Shown here one piece after another: positions 24,212 to 33,619 of a DNA stretch of 43,417 nucleotides. Numbering within the stretch: the first letter of the stretch is position 1; the number at the start of each line of letters is the position of its first letter. Both the position numbers and the translations under genes were made by a program. The notes under the pieces were generated by a model. That model was given only the letters and a program-made list of their open reading frames with translations, made no database searches and was not told where the DNA came from. The stretch lies in NCBI GenBank assembly GCA_015061685.1, contig SUWD01000023.1:1-43417 (forward strand), written 5' to 3'. This stretch comes from Lentisphaerota bacterium (GTDB lineage Bacteria; Verrucomicrobiota; Lentisphaeria; Victivallales; Victivallaceae).

Positions 24212-24841
24212 ATGCGTAACTGTTTTGAATTACTTCTTGTTGCCGTAATTGGTGCATTGCTGTCGGTGATGCTGGCAGGAGCCATAGATACAGCTTCTGC
24301 AAAAAAAGCTTTTTGTGAAAAAAATTTGAAAAAGTTGTATATTGCCTGTGCTGAATATGAGGCAGATCATGGCGTTTTGCCGCCGGTTATTGTGAAATCA
24401 AAACCGAAGTGGCGTTTTTGGAACTATTTCATGGCCCCGTATATAAAGGCGGAAAGCGATCTTGCCTGTCCGGCAGATGCCCGCAATGAGAATTTTTTCT
24501 CCGGCAGTTCTTCTCCGCTTGCACCTGTAATGGGCAGGGGGGCCAACAGTTACGGAATGAATTATTTTCTGACTGCCAGCTTCGCCGGAAAGAAAGGTAA
24601 AAGTGCAAAATTGGAGAATCTTTCCCGACCGAACAGGACATTGGTTTTCGGCGATTGCAAGGGACCTTATATGTATCCAGACCGTTATTGGAAAGAGGAA
24701 CGCAGTGCCTGGCATGAGAATGAAAGTGTGATGCTTATTCACGCAGACGGGCATGTTGTCAATCTGACCCAATCGGATATGGGCAAAGCAGATGCGACGG
24801 GGAAATTCCGTTATGATCTGACCCGTTGGATGTGGATTTGA
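24212..24841 (+). CDS. Divergent pseudopilin-like protein
   Basis: The 209-residue protein starts MRNCFELLLVAVIGALLSVM: a hydrophobic helix like a pilin N-terminus, but without the leader, the Gly or the FTLIE sequence. No alternative start exists, because the frame runs into the previous stop 12 nt upstream. The C-terminal DGH box is kept as H-X10-DG (H168, D179-G180). The body resembles the globular part of the neighbouring pseudopilins (CPADARN, GANSYGMNYF, SRPNRTLVFGDCK). It may be an uncleaved membrane-anchored partner or minor pseudopilin for the protein from 23393. No strong ribosome-binding site is visible, so translational coupling is likely. Confidence 0.7.
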   Translation: MRNCFELLLVAVIGALLSVMLAGAIDTASAKKAFCEKNLKKLYIACAEYEADHGVLPPVIVKSKPKWRFWNYFMAPYIKAESDLACPADARNENFFSGSSSPLAPVMGRGANSYGMNYFLTASFAGKKGKSAKLENLSRPNRTLVFGDCKGPYMYPDRYWKEERSAWHENESVMLIHADGHVVNLTQSDMGKADATGKFRYDLTRWMWI

Positions 24842-24863
24842 ACTACTTGTAAAAAGGTTTTTT

Positions 24864-27593
24864 ATGAAAAGATTTTTATTTATATTAGGATTATTGTCTC
24901 TTTTTCCGTTGTCGGCTCAAGTTAAATTTACCGGAAAAAATGCCTTTACGCTGGAAACTGTCCGGCAGAAAAGCTGTGACGGGAAAATTTTTGTTATTGA
25001 AAAAGATAAGGGTGAATTGCCCTTGACTTGCCGTGCCGATGGTAATAAACTGACTGTCGGGAATGATGATTTCTGCTGGGATATGACGATCCGGCAAGTT
25101 CAACGTCTTGATCGTATTTCCGGTACGATCCGCAATATTTCCAAGCGTCAGCTGCTTCTTGAAATCGGTATGAAACTGAATGTCCCCCGGAAGAAAAATG
25201 ATTTTTTCTGGGGCGGTTTTGATGTGCAGGATGCCGGAAATAAACCTTTGAAGCGTTTGGGATTTAAAGGCAAAACCTCCAAGCATCTTGCAGGTGGATT
25301 GTGTGTACCTTTCCCGGTATCAACGCTTATCAGCAGTGATCAGGCATTTATACTCGGCGGCAGACAGAATGAGATAACCAGTTATACCGTATCGGTTTAC
25401 GAGCCTGGTAAAAACAGTGCTGTTTTGAATTACTCTCAGAGGATCGTCCTTGAGGCCGGGGAAGAATTGAAAACAACCTTTTTCTGTGGTTCTGTGCCGG
25501 TGCGTTTTGACCGGGAACAGAATGTGGTTGAAGCATTTTATGAAGCTTCTCCGGAAGAATTTTCACCATTTGTCAGCAAGAAAAATCCTTACTTACGTGG
25601 TACTTACAGCCAATATACCGCTTGGTCAAATCCGCCTGATTATGAGCGTGAACGCCGTCGTTATGCCACTTTGGATTGGGCATATACGCCATTTAAACGC
25701 AGCGGTGATTGGTTCGGCAGACCGGAATATTGGGATTACAAACCGATGAAGCGGCCGTTTCAGATCGGCTTTGGGCAGCTCTGTGTCGGAGAAAATTTTG
25801 ATTATCGCAAATTAAGCTGTGATGAATTTCATCTTAAACGCAAATCGGTATTTGACCGGATGGGCAGAAAATTCGGATTCTCTTTCTATATTTGCACTGT
25901 CTGGTGTGAAAAACAGTTGGCAGAAAGCATTTACAAAGATTCCATAATCACTGATCCGGATGTTACCAAAGAGATTTGGGGATGGTGTACCGGGCATGAT
26001 ACTGAAATACGGGTGTTCCCGGTCGGCGGTTCATTCGGCAAAGCGATCAAACGGGATATAAAAGCGTTGGTTGATGAGCTTGATTTGCCGGGATTTGCGG
26101 CTGATTGCGGCACTCCGGGAGTGAATTTCTATGGTGCAGCGGTGCAGAATAATGAAGTCAAAGGACGGGCGTGGGACGAAAAAGGAATTTTCTGTGACGA
26201 ACTTTGTGCATTGAATCAGCTTTTTGACTATATCCGTTCTCTGCGTCCGTCGGACCCGCTCTACGTTTGGAAAAATGGTGAGGGGAAAGCTGATATCCGG
26301 TTGATTGAGACGGAACTTTTCAGTCCGATATTCTACTCGTGGATGCCGTTGACCCGTTATAATGCCGGTCAACGTCCGTGTATTATGCATGCCAAAGAGG
26401 GATATGTTTTGGGCAAAAGTATTCCGGACTGGGAAAAATTGACGCTGGATGAATTTTTGACCAAGTGGCATCGTTTGGGGGATCACCTGTTGTTGAGCTG
26501 CTTTGAATACGGTATGACGCAATCCATTTATGGTAACAGCGGCAATGCTCAAATGATGTATTGTATGCCGGAGTTGCTGGAATGTATCTATTTTGGCTGG
26601 CGGGCATTGATCCCGGTTGCGGTTTCCGGTTTGGACAAAGATAAAATGCTCTACCGGGCAAGGTATGGCAGAAAAGAAAATACCATTCTTTTTTACGGCA
26701 ATCCTTATGAAAATGCCATGCCGGTAACTTTTACTGTTGACAACAGCGGACTTGGCGGTGGATATCAGCTTTTTTTGCCTAAAATGCGTGATTTTGCGGC
26801 AATGAAAAACCGTATCGTCAAAGGAGAAACTGTACTTGACTGCACGTTGCCTTCCAGAAAACCATTCTTGCTTGAAGCGGCATTTTCTCTCTCCTCTCTC
26901 CCGGAGAGCGGCAGTTTTGATGCGGTGGTGTCCAGTAAAAAAGATATCAATGAGATCACTTATACGGCTGAATTATCCAATAAAGAATCTTTTACGGCAG
27001 CGGTGACTCCCCGTGAAGTTGAAGGATTTACGGTGAAATTGCAGATCAATGGTAAAACAGTTGCAGTCGGAGAAGATCTGACGATCCCGGCTGGGGCAAA
27101 GATTTCCGCCACCTATACTTCCCAACTTTTCGCATCCAACCGTCGGGAAATACTCGCATTTCCTTTCACGGACAAGGACAACCATCCGGCGTTTACCATT
27201 ATTTTGCCTCCGGATGCCAATGAAGCGGAGAAAAAAGTTGCTGAATTATTGAAAGATTATTTCCGTTTTACCGGGAAATATAAAATTACCGCATCCGGAG
27301 AATTGCCTGCCGCAGAAAACAGCATTTCCCAAGTTATTGTCACCGTCCGTCCCGGTACTGATCCGGTGGTCAAAGTGGAGGGGGATAAACTCTATTTGAG
27401 TGCATCGGATTACCGGCAGGGATGGCAGAATTACATTGCATTATCACGGATAATGGATTTGAAATATCCTAATATTGTCCCGATGACGATTCATTCTCCG
27501 ACTACCAGAAAAGTTATTGGTAAATTCGGCAGGGAAAACTTGATTTTGCCCTGGAGTGCCTGTTTCGAAAACAGTCGGGAGCAGGATAAATGA
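24864..27593 (+). CDS. Large secreted protein, TIM-barrel-like, function unknown
   Basis: The 909-residue product has a signal peptide (KRFLFILGLLSLFPLSAQ). A beta-rich N-terminal third is followed by a central region of TIM-barrel type (QIGFGQLCVGENFDYRK, DLPGFAADCGTPGVNFYG, LYVWKNGEGKADIRLIETEL), then beta domains and an end that resembles the N-terminal domain of alpha-glucuronidases (NEAEKKVAELLKDYFRFTGK, DYRQGWQNYIALSRIMD). These features fit a glycoside hydrolase, but I cannot assign a family. Weak AAAAAGG precedes ATG 24864; the stop overlaps the next ATG by 4 nt. The partner gene 27590 and upstream pseudopilins suggest joint action on an external glycan. Confidence 0.75.
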   Translation: MKRFLFILGLLSLFPLSAQVKFTGKNAFTLETVRQKSCDGKIFVIEKDKGELPLTCRADGNKLTVGNDDFCWDMTIRQVQRLDRISGTIRNISKRQLLLEIGMKLNVPRKKNDFFWGGFDVQDAGNKPLKRLGFKGKTSKHLAGGLCVPFPVSTLISSDQAFILGGRQNEITSYTVSVYEPGKNSAVLNYSQRIVLEAGEELKTTFFCGSVPVRFDREQNVVEAFYEASPEEFSPFVSKKNPYLRGTYSQYTAWSNPPDYERERRRYATLDWAYTPFKRSGDWFGRPEYWDYKPMKRPFQIGFGQLCVGENFDYRKLSCDEFHLKRKSVFDRMGRKFGFSFYICTVWCEKQLAESIYKDSIITDPDVTKEIWGWCTGHDTEIRVFPVGGSFGKAIKRDIKALVDELDLPGFAADCGTPGVNFYGAAVQNNEVKGRAWDEKGIFCDELCALNQLFDYIRSLRPSDPLYVWKNGEGKADIRLIETELFSPIFYSWMPLTRYNAGQRPCIMHAKEGYVLGKSIPDWEKLTLDEFLTKWHRLGDHLLLSCFEYGMTQSIYGNSGNAQMMYCMPELLECIYFGWRALIPVAVSGLDKDKMLYRARYGRKENTILFYGNPYENAMPVTFTVDNSGLGGGYQLFLPKMRDFAAMKNRIVKGETVLDCTLPSRKPFLLEAAFSLSSLPESGSFDAVVSSKKDINEITYTAELSNKESFTAAVTPREVEGFTVKLQINGKTVAVGEDLTIPAGAKISATYTSQLFASNRREILAFPFTDKDNHPAFTIILPPDANEAEKKVAELLKDYFRFTGKYKITASGELPAAENSISQVIVTVRPGTDPVVKVEGDKLYLSASDYRQGWQNYIALSRIMDLKYPNIVPMTIHSPTTRKVIGKFGRENLILPWSACFENSREQDK

Positions 27594-28693
27594 AGTGGAA
27601 AACAAAAATTTTACTTCTTGCGTTGCTGGTGCTTTCCGGGAGTAATATATATGCCTTTCAAAGAGGTGAGGTCAGGGATATTTCCGGAAAGCGTTTGCAG
27701 GTAAGTAATAATTTACTCAGCGTGACTGTTTTGCCTGAATATTCCGGCAGAATCGCCTCTCTGCGTTTGGCAAATGGGATCGAATTACTTGCTTCACCAC
27801 AAATATCAGAGACCGTCGAAACACCGCTTTTTTCCTATAAAAGCGATAATGGTTACGGTCTTGTTGAACGATTCTGGAAGGTAAAAAGCCGTGGAGACGT
27901 TCCCGGACATGGATATATCGACGGCAATAAATTGTACTTTACTTTGAATCGTTGCGGCGGAACGGAGCTTGAACTTGAAAGAGTGATTGTTTTGCCGGCA
28001 AATTCTCTGGAAATAGTGGTGAATGTTTCTTATTCCAATCCGGGAGGGAAGAATCTTTCTTTGCGTCCATGGCTGAATATTATCGGTGCTATACCCTCCC
28101 GGGCATTGATCCCGGTTCAGGGGACGGCGGAGCGTCAGGGATTCCCGGCACTTCGCAAAAGTGTTGTTCCCTATCTCTTTTCTGATGGCGGAGGCAATAA
28201 TTTCCTGCCTCCGGGAGACTCGTGGATCGGCATTGAAGCGATGGACAAGATGACGGTCTGGGCTTTTTGTCTGCCCGAAGAAGGTCTTGGCAATTCAGGG
28301 ATCTTTTATTCATTCGGCAACCGCAATAATGGAATGCAGACATCGGAAGTGATTTTGCCGGAAATGGTTGTTCCAGCTGGTAAAAAAAGCGGATTTTCTT
28401 ATCGGATACTGGTTTTTCCCGGTATAAAACAGCTCAACGCTGTTTTGGGCAGTACCGGAATTGCTTTTACTCCGGGAAAATTGACAGCAGTCGCAGCCAA
28501 AGAGGAAAAAGCCCGTTCATTTACTCTTGTGTATCGTCCGGCAGGGGAAAATTCGGACAGAAGTTTCCGTATTGATCTGCCGGAGATGAAAAGCGGAGAA
28601 ATGCAGGAGGTCATTTTGCCTTTTTCTTCTGTCCCGGAAGAGGCTTTTCTGCAGAGCGATTCTGTTTCAGTAAGATTGTTTTTCCGCAGATAA
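27590..28693 (+). CDS. Secreted galactose-mutarotase-like (DUF4380-type) protein
   Basis: The 367-residue protein has a signal peptide (KWKTKILLLALLVLSGSNIY). VSNNLLSVTVLPEYSGRIAS followed by LRLANGIELL is the opening of the galactose mutarotase-like beta-sandwich superfamily. WKVKSRG, GHGYIDGNKLYFTL and SLRPWLNI-type segments fit DUF4380/DUF5107-like members, whose role is usually sugar binding or anomer conversion. It is coupled by ATGA overlap to 24864. It ends 1 nt before the stop of the convergent GntP-type gene, leaving no room for a separate terminator. Confidence 0.7.
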   Translation: MKWKTKILLLALLVLSGSNIYAFQRGEVRDISGKRLQVSNNLLSVTVLPEYSGRIASLRLANGIELLASPQISETVETPLFSYKSDNGYGLVERFWKVKSRGDVPGHGYIDGNKLYFTLNRCGGTELELERVIVLPANSLEIVVNVSYSNPGGKNLSLRPWLNIIGAIPSRALIPVQGTAERQGFPALRKSVVPYLFSDGGGNNFLPPGDSWIGIEAMDKMTVWAFCLPEEGLGNSGIFYSFGNRNNGMQTSEVILPEMVVPAGKKSGFSYRILVFPGIKQLNAVLGSTGIAFTPGKLTAVAAKEEKARSFTLVYRPAGENSDRSFRIDLPEMKSGEMQEVILPFSSVPEEAFLQSDSVSVRLFFRR

Positions 28694-28694
28694 T

Positions 28695-30041
28695 TCAAAT
28701 GCAGACGGCGGCGATGATCAAAAGAGTTATCGCCGCTGCGATACCGGAAACAAGCGTACCGATGGTTTGCAGTTTCAAGCCCTGACGGACACTCATTCCG
28801 GAAAATTTCACCACCACCCAGAAAAAACTGTCATTGGTGTGCGATACGATCATACTGCCGCAGCATACCGCACAGCAGGTCAATGCCCGCATGACCGGTG
28901 TTGCCAGTCCCAAAACTTCCAGCAGCGGCAGTGTTACATTGGCGGCAGTTAAGATCGCCAGCGTGGATGAACCCTGGGCGATTTTCAGCATTGAAGCAAA
29001 TGACAATGGCAGCAGCAAGGCAAAAACGCCCATATTTTCCGCATTCCCCGGCAGCAGCGGGCGGAAATCGACCTGCTTCAAAACCTCTCCGAAAGCTCCT
29101 CCGGCTGCCGTGATGATCAGAATATTGGCGGCATCGATGATCGCTTTTCCTATCAGACCGTCGGCGGTAAGTTCACTTCGCTTGCATTTGCCGATGCAAA
29201 AAACGGCGACAACCGCCCCGATCCCCAGGGCGATCACCGGATTACCGGCGGCAATAAGGAATTCTGTCAATTTTTGCGGCAGGGAATTTTTCAGGACATT
29301 CGCCGCAGAACCGGCACCGATCAATACCAGCGGTATCACAATGGGCAAAAAGGCGATGCTCCAATGGTGCTGAAAAACTGTTTCCGCTGAATTGTCCTCC
29401 CGGATTGTCTCATTTTCTCCGGCGAGCGTCTCATTTTTTCCGGCAAAAGAAGCGTAAATATATCCGGCAGTCACCGCCGCAAGAGCGGCAAGCGAACCAA
29501 AGAGAAGCACTTTCCCGAAATCAGCCCCCAGAAAACTCATTGCCGCCAGCGGTCCGGGAGTCGGCGGAATAAAACAGTGCGAGGCAAACAACCCCATACT
29601 CAATGCCGTTGCCCCGATGGCAAGAGGAATTTTGGTCATTTTGCCGATCTTTTTCCACAAGCCGATCAGAATTATAAATGCCGAGTCGCAAAATATGCAG
29701 ATCGAGACCACGTAACCGATGATCGCCATTGCCAGAGGAGTGCGTTTTTCTCCGGTGAGGTTTATGATTTTCCGGGCGATTACTTTGAGGGCTCCGCGTT
29801 GTTCCATGAAAACGCCGATCATGGTACCGGAAATTATGACGATACCGATACTTTTCATGGTATTGCCGAAACCGCCGGAGATCATATTGATGGTATTTAC
29901 CACGCCGAAATTACCGGCGATCCCGAATAAAGCCGCTCCGAGTAAAAGCACCGGCAGCGGATGGATTTTCCACTTTGCAGTAGTGAAAATGATCAACACG
30001 ATAACAACGGCAAGCAGAATGACCGGCATGATTTGCTCCAT
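28695..30041 (-). CDS. Gluconate:H+ symporter family permease (GntP)
   Basis: The protein is 448 residues from ATG 30041, with about twelve membrane segments, of the GntP gluconate permease family. Diagnostic stretches are FGNTMKSIGIVIISGTMIGV, CDSAFIILIGLWKKIGKMT, SHCFIPPTPGPLAAMSFLG, QGSSTLAILTAANV and VSHTNDSFFWVVVKFSG. It imports gluconate or related sugar acids. A start at 30029 (MPVILLAVV) is also attractive, because GGAG lies 6 nt upstream of it; the longer frame to 30161 lacks support. A sugar-acid transporter fits the glucuronoyl esterase and other uronate-linked genes in the window. Confidence 0.9.
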   Translation of the reverse strand: MEQIMPVILLAVVIVLIIFTTAKWKIHPLPVLLLGAALFGIAGNFGVVNTINMISGGFGNTMKSIGIVIISGTMIGVFMEQRGALKVIARKIINLTGEKRTPLAMAIIGYVVSICIFCDSAFIILIGLWKKIGKMTKIPLAIGATALSMGLFASHCFIPPTPGPLAAMSFLGADFGKVLLFGSLAALAAVTAGYIYASFAGKNETLAGENETIREDNSAETVFQHHWSIAFLPIVIPLVLIGAGSAANVLKNSLPQKLTEFLIAAGNPVIALGIGAVVAVFCIGKCKRSELTADGLIGKAIIDAANILIITAAGGAFGEVLKQVDFRPLLPGNAENMGVFALLLPLSFASMLKIAQGSSTLAILTAANVTLPLLEVLGLATPVMRALTCCAVCCGSMIVSHTNDSFFWVVVKFSGMSVRQGLKLQTIGTLVSGIAAAITLLIIAAVCI

Positions 30042-30148
30042 GATTTTTGAGGATATCCTTCTTGCGAACAATATAAGCGGATCACCGGCAAAGTTCAAGT
30101 CTATTACCTCTTTTATCCGGATGATTCCAGCTAAAACAGTTTTTGTTA

Positions 30149-30177
30149 TTGAAAAAATCATTTTTCAATGTTATATT
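30149..30177 (+). promoter_or_regulatory. Promoter with operator-like inverted repeat
   Basis: TTGAAA (30149-30154), 17-bp spacer, TATATT (30172-30177) upstream of the hydrolase at 30215. TTGAAAAA-ATCA-TTTTTCAA (30149-30168) is a perfect 8-bp inverted repeat covering the -35 and spacer, so it may be a regulator site shared with the divergent GntP gene. Confidence 0.5.
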
Positions 30178-30214
30178 ATCCACCACAGCTATTCATTCCA
30201 AAAAGGAGAAAATC

Positions 30215-31009
30215 ATGCGAATCAATTTAAGAAACAATCTTGCCGGGAACGCCCCCGACGATGATTTCCAACCGTATCTTGACACTTTTTTACTGCCCGG
30301 CTGCAGTACACCGCTTGGCGGAGTATTGATCGTCCCCGGTGGCGGCTATGCCATCCGTGGAGATTACGAGGGCGATGCAGTGGCGGCGAAATTCAATTCA
30401 CTTGGTTACCATGCTTTTGTTCTGCAGTACCGGGTTTCTCCGAATCGTTTCCCGGCACCCCAGCAGGATCTGGTGCGGGCGGTGAAGATCATCCGTGCCA
30501 ATGCTGAAGCATGGAGATTGAATAAATTAGCGGTGCTGGGTTTTTCAGCCGGGGCACATTTGGCGGCCTCCGGAGCGATGCTGTCGGAAAAGTTTGCGGT
30601 CAATGAGGGTGATGAAGCGGATAAATTCCCCGGAACAGTTGATGCATTGGTGCTTTGCTATCCGGTTATTTCGCTGACAGCCTCATTTGCTCACGGCAGC
30701 AGCGGGGAAAATCTTTTCGGTCCGGAAACGCCTGCGGAGGTGAAAGCCCGGTTGAATATGAATGAATTGGTCGATTCCTCAACTCCGCCGTCCTTCCTTT
30801 GGCATACGGCGGATGATGATGCTGTAAGTGTGTATAATTCGCTTGAATTTGCCCAAAAGATGTGGCAGTGCGGCAACAGTTGCGAACTGCATGTATTTCC
30901 GCATGGTTATCATGGCAGAGGCTTGGGCTACGGTACGGCGGATTTGAAGCAGTGGACGGATTTGTGTGCGGTTTTTCTGGAGACGAGTGCCGGATTTACC
31001 CGGGGATAG
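30215..31009 (+). CDS. Alpha/beta hydrolase, acetylesterase-like
   Basis: The 264-residue protein has no signal peptide and belongs to the BD-FAE/acetyl-xylan-esterase-like alpha/beta hydrolases. It shows an oxyanion motif PGGGYAIRGDYEG, nucleophile Ser111 in GFSAGAHLA, an acid in WHTADDDAVS (about D202) and His233 in HGYHGRGL. It probably removes acetyl groups from imported oligosaccharides in the cytoplasm. AAGGAG lies 7 nt before ATG 30215; the longer frame from 30143 would include the promoter. It is followed after 20 nt by an SGNH hydrolase. Confidence 0.88.
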   Translation: MRINLRNNLAGNAPDDDFQPYLDTFLLPGCSTPLGGVLIVPGGGYAIRGDYEGDAVAAKFNSLGYHAFVLQYRVSPNRFPAPQQDLVRAVKIIRANAEAWRLNKLAVLGFSAGAHLAASGAMLSEKFAVNEGDEADKFPGTVDALVLCYPVISLTASFAHGSSGENLFGPETPAEVKARLNMNELVDSSTPPSFLWHTADDDAVSVYNSLEFAQKMWQCGNSCELHVFPHGYHGRGLGYGTADLKQWTDLCAVFLETSAGFTRG

Positions 31010-31029
31010 ATGGAAAAAAGAGGTGAAAA

Positions 31030-31866
31030 ATGGTTAAAAGTTTGATTTTTGGTGCATCATTGTTGCTGTCGGTATCGGTTTTTGCTGAAGTTGTGGTGAA
31101 AACCGGAGACAAGATCGGTTTTCTGGGTGATTCCATAACCCATTACGGGAATAATCATCCCGGCGGTTACGTCAATCTGGTCATTGCCGGTTTGGAAGCC
31201 AACGGGATCAAGGCGGAGAAGATCCCTGCCGGTATCAGTGGACACAAGTCCAATCAGATGCTGGAACGCGTGGAAAAGGATGTGTTGAGTAAAAATCCGG
31301 CATTCATGCTCTTAAGCTGCGGCGTGAATGATGTCTGGCACGGCCGCCGTGGCGTGGAATTGCCGGAATACAAAAAGAATATTACTGCAATCATCGACAA
31401 GGCCCAGGCCGCCGGGGTGAAAGTTTGTATTTTGACTGCGACGATGATCGCCGAAAATCCCCAAAACTCCTACAATATCAAATTGGCATCTTACAATGAA
31501 TTTCTCCGTCAGCTTGCTGTTGAAAAAGGGTGTATGCTGGCTGATTTGAATGAGATCATGCAAAAGGGTGTTGCGGAATTTGCCGCAAAAAATCCCGGAT
31601 TCAAAGGCAATTATTACACCAATGACGGAGTACACATGAATGCTCTGGGTGATGCGATGATGGCAGAAAGTATTTTGCGGACATTCGGCATGGATGATGC
31701 ACAGATCGCCAAAGCCAAAGCGGCATGGCAGGGCAGAAAAGTTTCCGTCGGCAAGGTGGTGCTTTCTGCGGATGTACTTGAAAAAGTGGCGGTCAAGGCG
31801 GCAAAAAAGAATATGTCCATTCTGGAATATATTGAGTTTGCCGCAGAAAATATGCCTTCAAAATAA
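31030..31866 (+). CDS. Secreted SGNH/GDSL hydrolase
   Basis: The 278-residue protein has a signal peptide (VKSLIFGASLLLSVSVFA) and all four SGNH blocks: GDSIT with Ser35, GISGH with Gly71, GVND with Asn100, and DGVH with Asp199 and His202. This family contains carbohydrate acetylesterases, rhamnogalacturonan acetylesterase-like enzymes and lipases. Its place beside an acetylesterase-like hydrolase and a rhamnosidase favours glycan deacetylation. AGAGGTG precedes ATG 31030. A C-terminal extension of about 50 residues after the core has no recognised role. Confidence 0.92.
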   Translation: MVKSLIFGASLLLSVSVFAEVVVKTGDKIGFLGDSITHYGNNHPGGYVNLVIAGLEANGIKAEKIPAGISGHKSNQMLERVEKDVLSKNPAFMLLSCGVNDVWHGRRGVELPEYKKNITAIIDKAQAAGVKVCILTATMIAENPQNSYNIKLASYNEFLRQLAVEKGCMLADLNEIMQKGVAEFAAKNPGFKGNYYTNDGVHMNALGDAMMAESILRTFGMDDAQIAKAKAAWQGRKVSVGKVVLSADVLEKVAVKAAKKNMSILEYIEFAAENMPSK

Positions 31867-31880
31867 GAGTATCTGTATAA

Positions 31881-31917
31881 ACTCCGTCGCCCGGAAATGG
31901 CAGACGGAGTTTTTTTA
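31881..31917 (+). terminator. Intrinsic terminator after SGNH gene
   Basis: CTCCGTC (31882-31888) pairs with GACGGAG (31903-31909), followed by seven Ts. It lies just before the end of the convergent rhamnosidase gene (stop at 31915-31917). Confidence 0.85.
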
Positions 31918-33606
31918 TTGCCGGGAAAAGATCATCGGCAGCAGAAATGCCGGGGCACTGCTCCAGGCGTGGCACAAACTCAAGCCGAAAGGTCTGCCGT
32001 AAAAATCATATATTCCGCTGCCGTTTTTCCCTTCACCGTAAGCTTCAAAAAAGGTGGTTGCTCCGTTTTTGACCATTCCACCCCAGAAGCGGCGGATCTC
32101 TCCGGCGGCCTCTCTGGTAAATCCGGCACGGATAAGGGCGAGGATCTCAAAACTTTTCATATAGGGAGTGCCTACTGCCGGTAATTTATTTTCGAGCAGT
32201 TTTTCTGCTATGCGGCGGCTCTCTTTTTCACTTGCGATCGAACCGACAGCCAAAAAGTTCTGATGCCGGAGGAACTCATTTTTACCGGGCGAACAGCGGA
32301 AAAGGCCGCTTTTTTCGTCATAGAAGTCACGCCGGATCATTTCTTTAAGTTTATCGGCGGAGTTTTCCCATTTTACGGCATTGCATTGGTCTCTCATTTT
32401 CCGGGCGAGGCTGGCTGCTGCTTTCAGAGCCATAAAGAAAAGTATCTGTAAAGCACAGTTTTTATCTCCGTCGGTCCAATCGATAAGCACCCAATTATCT
32501 GTCGGCAGCAGACCGTTGTCAATTCTCTTTTCCATAAGTATTCCGGTGGTTTCCACTATCCGGAAATACTCCTGCTGCAAAAATTCCGGATCGTCAAAGT
32601 GTTTTTCGTAGAGGTCAAAATTTATCAGATACCACAAGCTGTAATCGACAATACCGTTGATGTGGGTGTTTTTTATTCCTGCAGAACCGAGAACGGCAAG
32701 GGTATCTCTCACCGGGGCGGGTTCCTGAAAAGATTCAGTCATGCTCAAGAGACTTACCGCCAGATCTCCTGCCCAGGGCAGGCGGTCACGTTTTACGCCG
32801 TCGATCAAAAAGTGGAATGTGCAGAGCTGCAGGGTATAGACGCTCTTTTCCCAAATGTCGTCCAATTCTTTATCTCCGCAGGAAAAATGTTTTTTCAAAG
32901 TCAAAGGAGTATAGAGGGCATCGACCGAGATTTCTGCATTTTCCGCATTGTCAAGAGATATGTAGCGAAATGCCAGAGGCACACTGCTGCGTAAAGTTTC
33001 CGAATCAAGTTGTACAAGAAGCATTGACTGCTCAAAAAATTGCGGATCCCGGTTTTGGGCTTCGGGAAGAGATTCTCCGGCAAAGAGTTTGGCGTGAGGG
33101 GCATTTTTGATGTTGATCCAGCCGAAAACCTCTTTTCCCATATCATACATCCCGTCCGGCAATTTTTCCGGGATCAGGCGGGTAACGGGGATTTCCTCCC
33201 GGTGCGGTGGAATATTTCCGCCATTAACTGCGGTGGTACGATACCATGAAATACCGTCAAAAGAGGATTCCCATTGGAGATCTGCATCACACCGGAAACA
33301 CGGCACATCATATTCTGTATCATCTGTGGAGAGGGTGAATTCAAAAATTCCCGGCGACGGAAGCGAGATTTCTGAAATGGCAGGTTTTCCGATGCAGTTT
33401 ACCGGGAAAGTTCCTGCCGGGAGCGTGGTTCTGAAGTGCATCGTCCGGTGCGGAATCATAAATTCTCCGGGGTATCCGACCTTGAGTCCGGCTTTTTTTA
33501 CCGCCCGTATCAACTGCTGCTGACGGAATGTTTCTCTTTCGGCACGGCCATAGATCCAGCGTCCGTTTTTTACATCTGTTTTGGTGGTGATCCGGGGATC
33601 CTGCAT
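31915..33606 (-). CDS. GH78-like alpha-L-rhamnosidase
   Basis: The 563-residue protein has no signal peptide. An N-terminal beta domain ends in DMGKEVFGWI (155-164), the segment typical of GH78. It is followed by DGVKRDRLPWAGD (269-281), equivalent to the CPTRERLGWTGD motif that opens the (alpha/alpha)6 barrel, and CHAWSSAPAFLLP near the C-terminus. GH78 enzymes cleave terminal alpha-L-rhamnose by inversion. The N-terminal carbohydrate-binding domains usual in GH78 (often about 900 residues in total) are missing, so it is a compact form. AAGGAAG precedes ATG 33606. It lies 13 nt after an AraC-type gene, probably its regulator, in the same direction. Confidence 0.82.
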   Translation of the reverse strand: MQDPRITTKTDVKNGRWIYGRAERETFRQQQLIRAVKKAGLKVGYPGEFMIPHRTMHFRTTLPAGTFPVNCIGKPAISEISLPSPGIFEFTLSTDDTEYDVPCFRCDADLQWESSFDGISWYRTTAVNGGNIPPHREEIPVTRLIPEKLPDGMYDMGKEVFGWINIKNAPHAKLFAGESLPEAQNRDPQFFEQSMLLVQLDSETLRSSVPLAFRYISLDNAENAEISVDALYTPLTLKKHFSCGDKELDDIWEKSVYTLQLCTFHFLIDGVKRDRLPWAGDLAVSLLSMTESFQEPAPVRDTLAVLGSAGIKNTHINGIVDYSLWYLINFDLYEKHFDDPEFLQQEYFRIVETTGILMEKRIDNGLLPTDNWVLIDWTDGDKNCALQILFFMALKAAASLARKMRDQCNAVKWENSADKLKEMIRRDFYDEKSGLFRCSPGKNEFLRHQNFLAVGSIASEKESRRIAEKLLENKLPAVGTPYMKSFEILALIRAGFTREAAGEIRRFWGGMVKNGATTFFEAYGEGKNGSGIYDFYGRPFGLSLCHAWSSAPAFLLPMIFSRQ

Positions 33607-33619
33607 AGTTTATCTTCCT

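Noticed and set aside
28708..28736. GCGGCGAT/ATCGCCGC hairpin as terminator for the 27590 gene
   Set aside because: It lies in the GntP coding end and lacks a T-tract in either direction, so it is more likely incidental.
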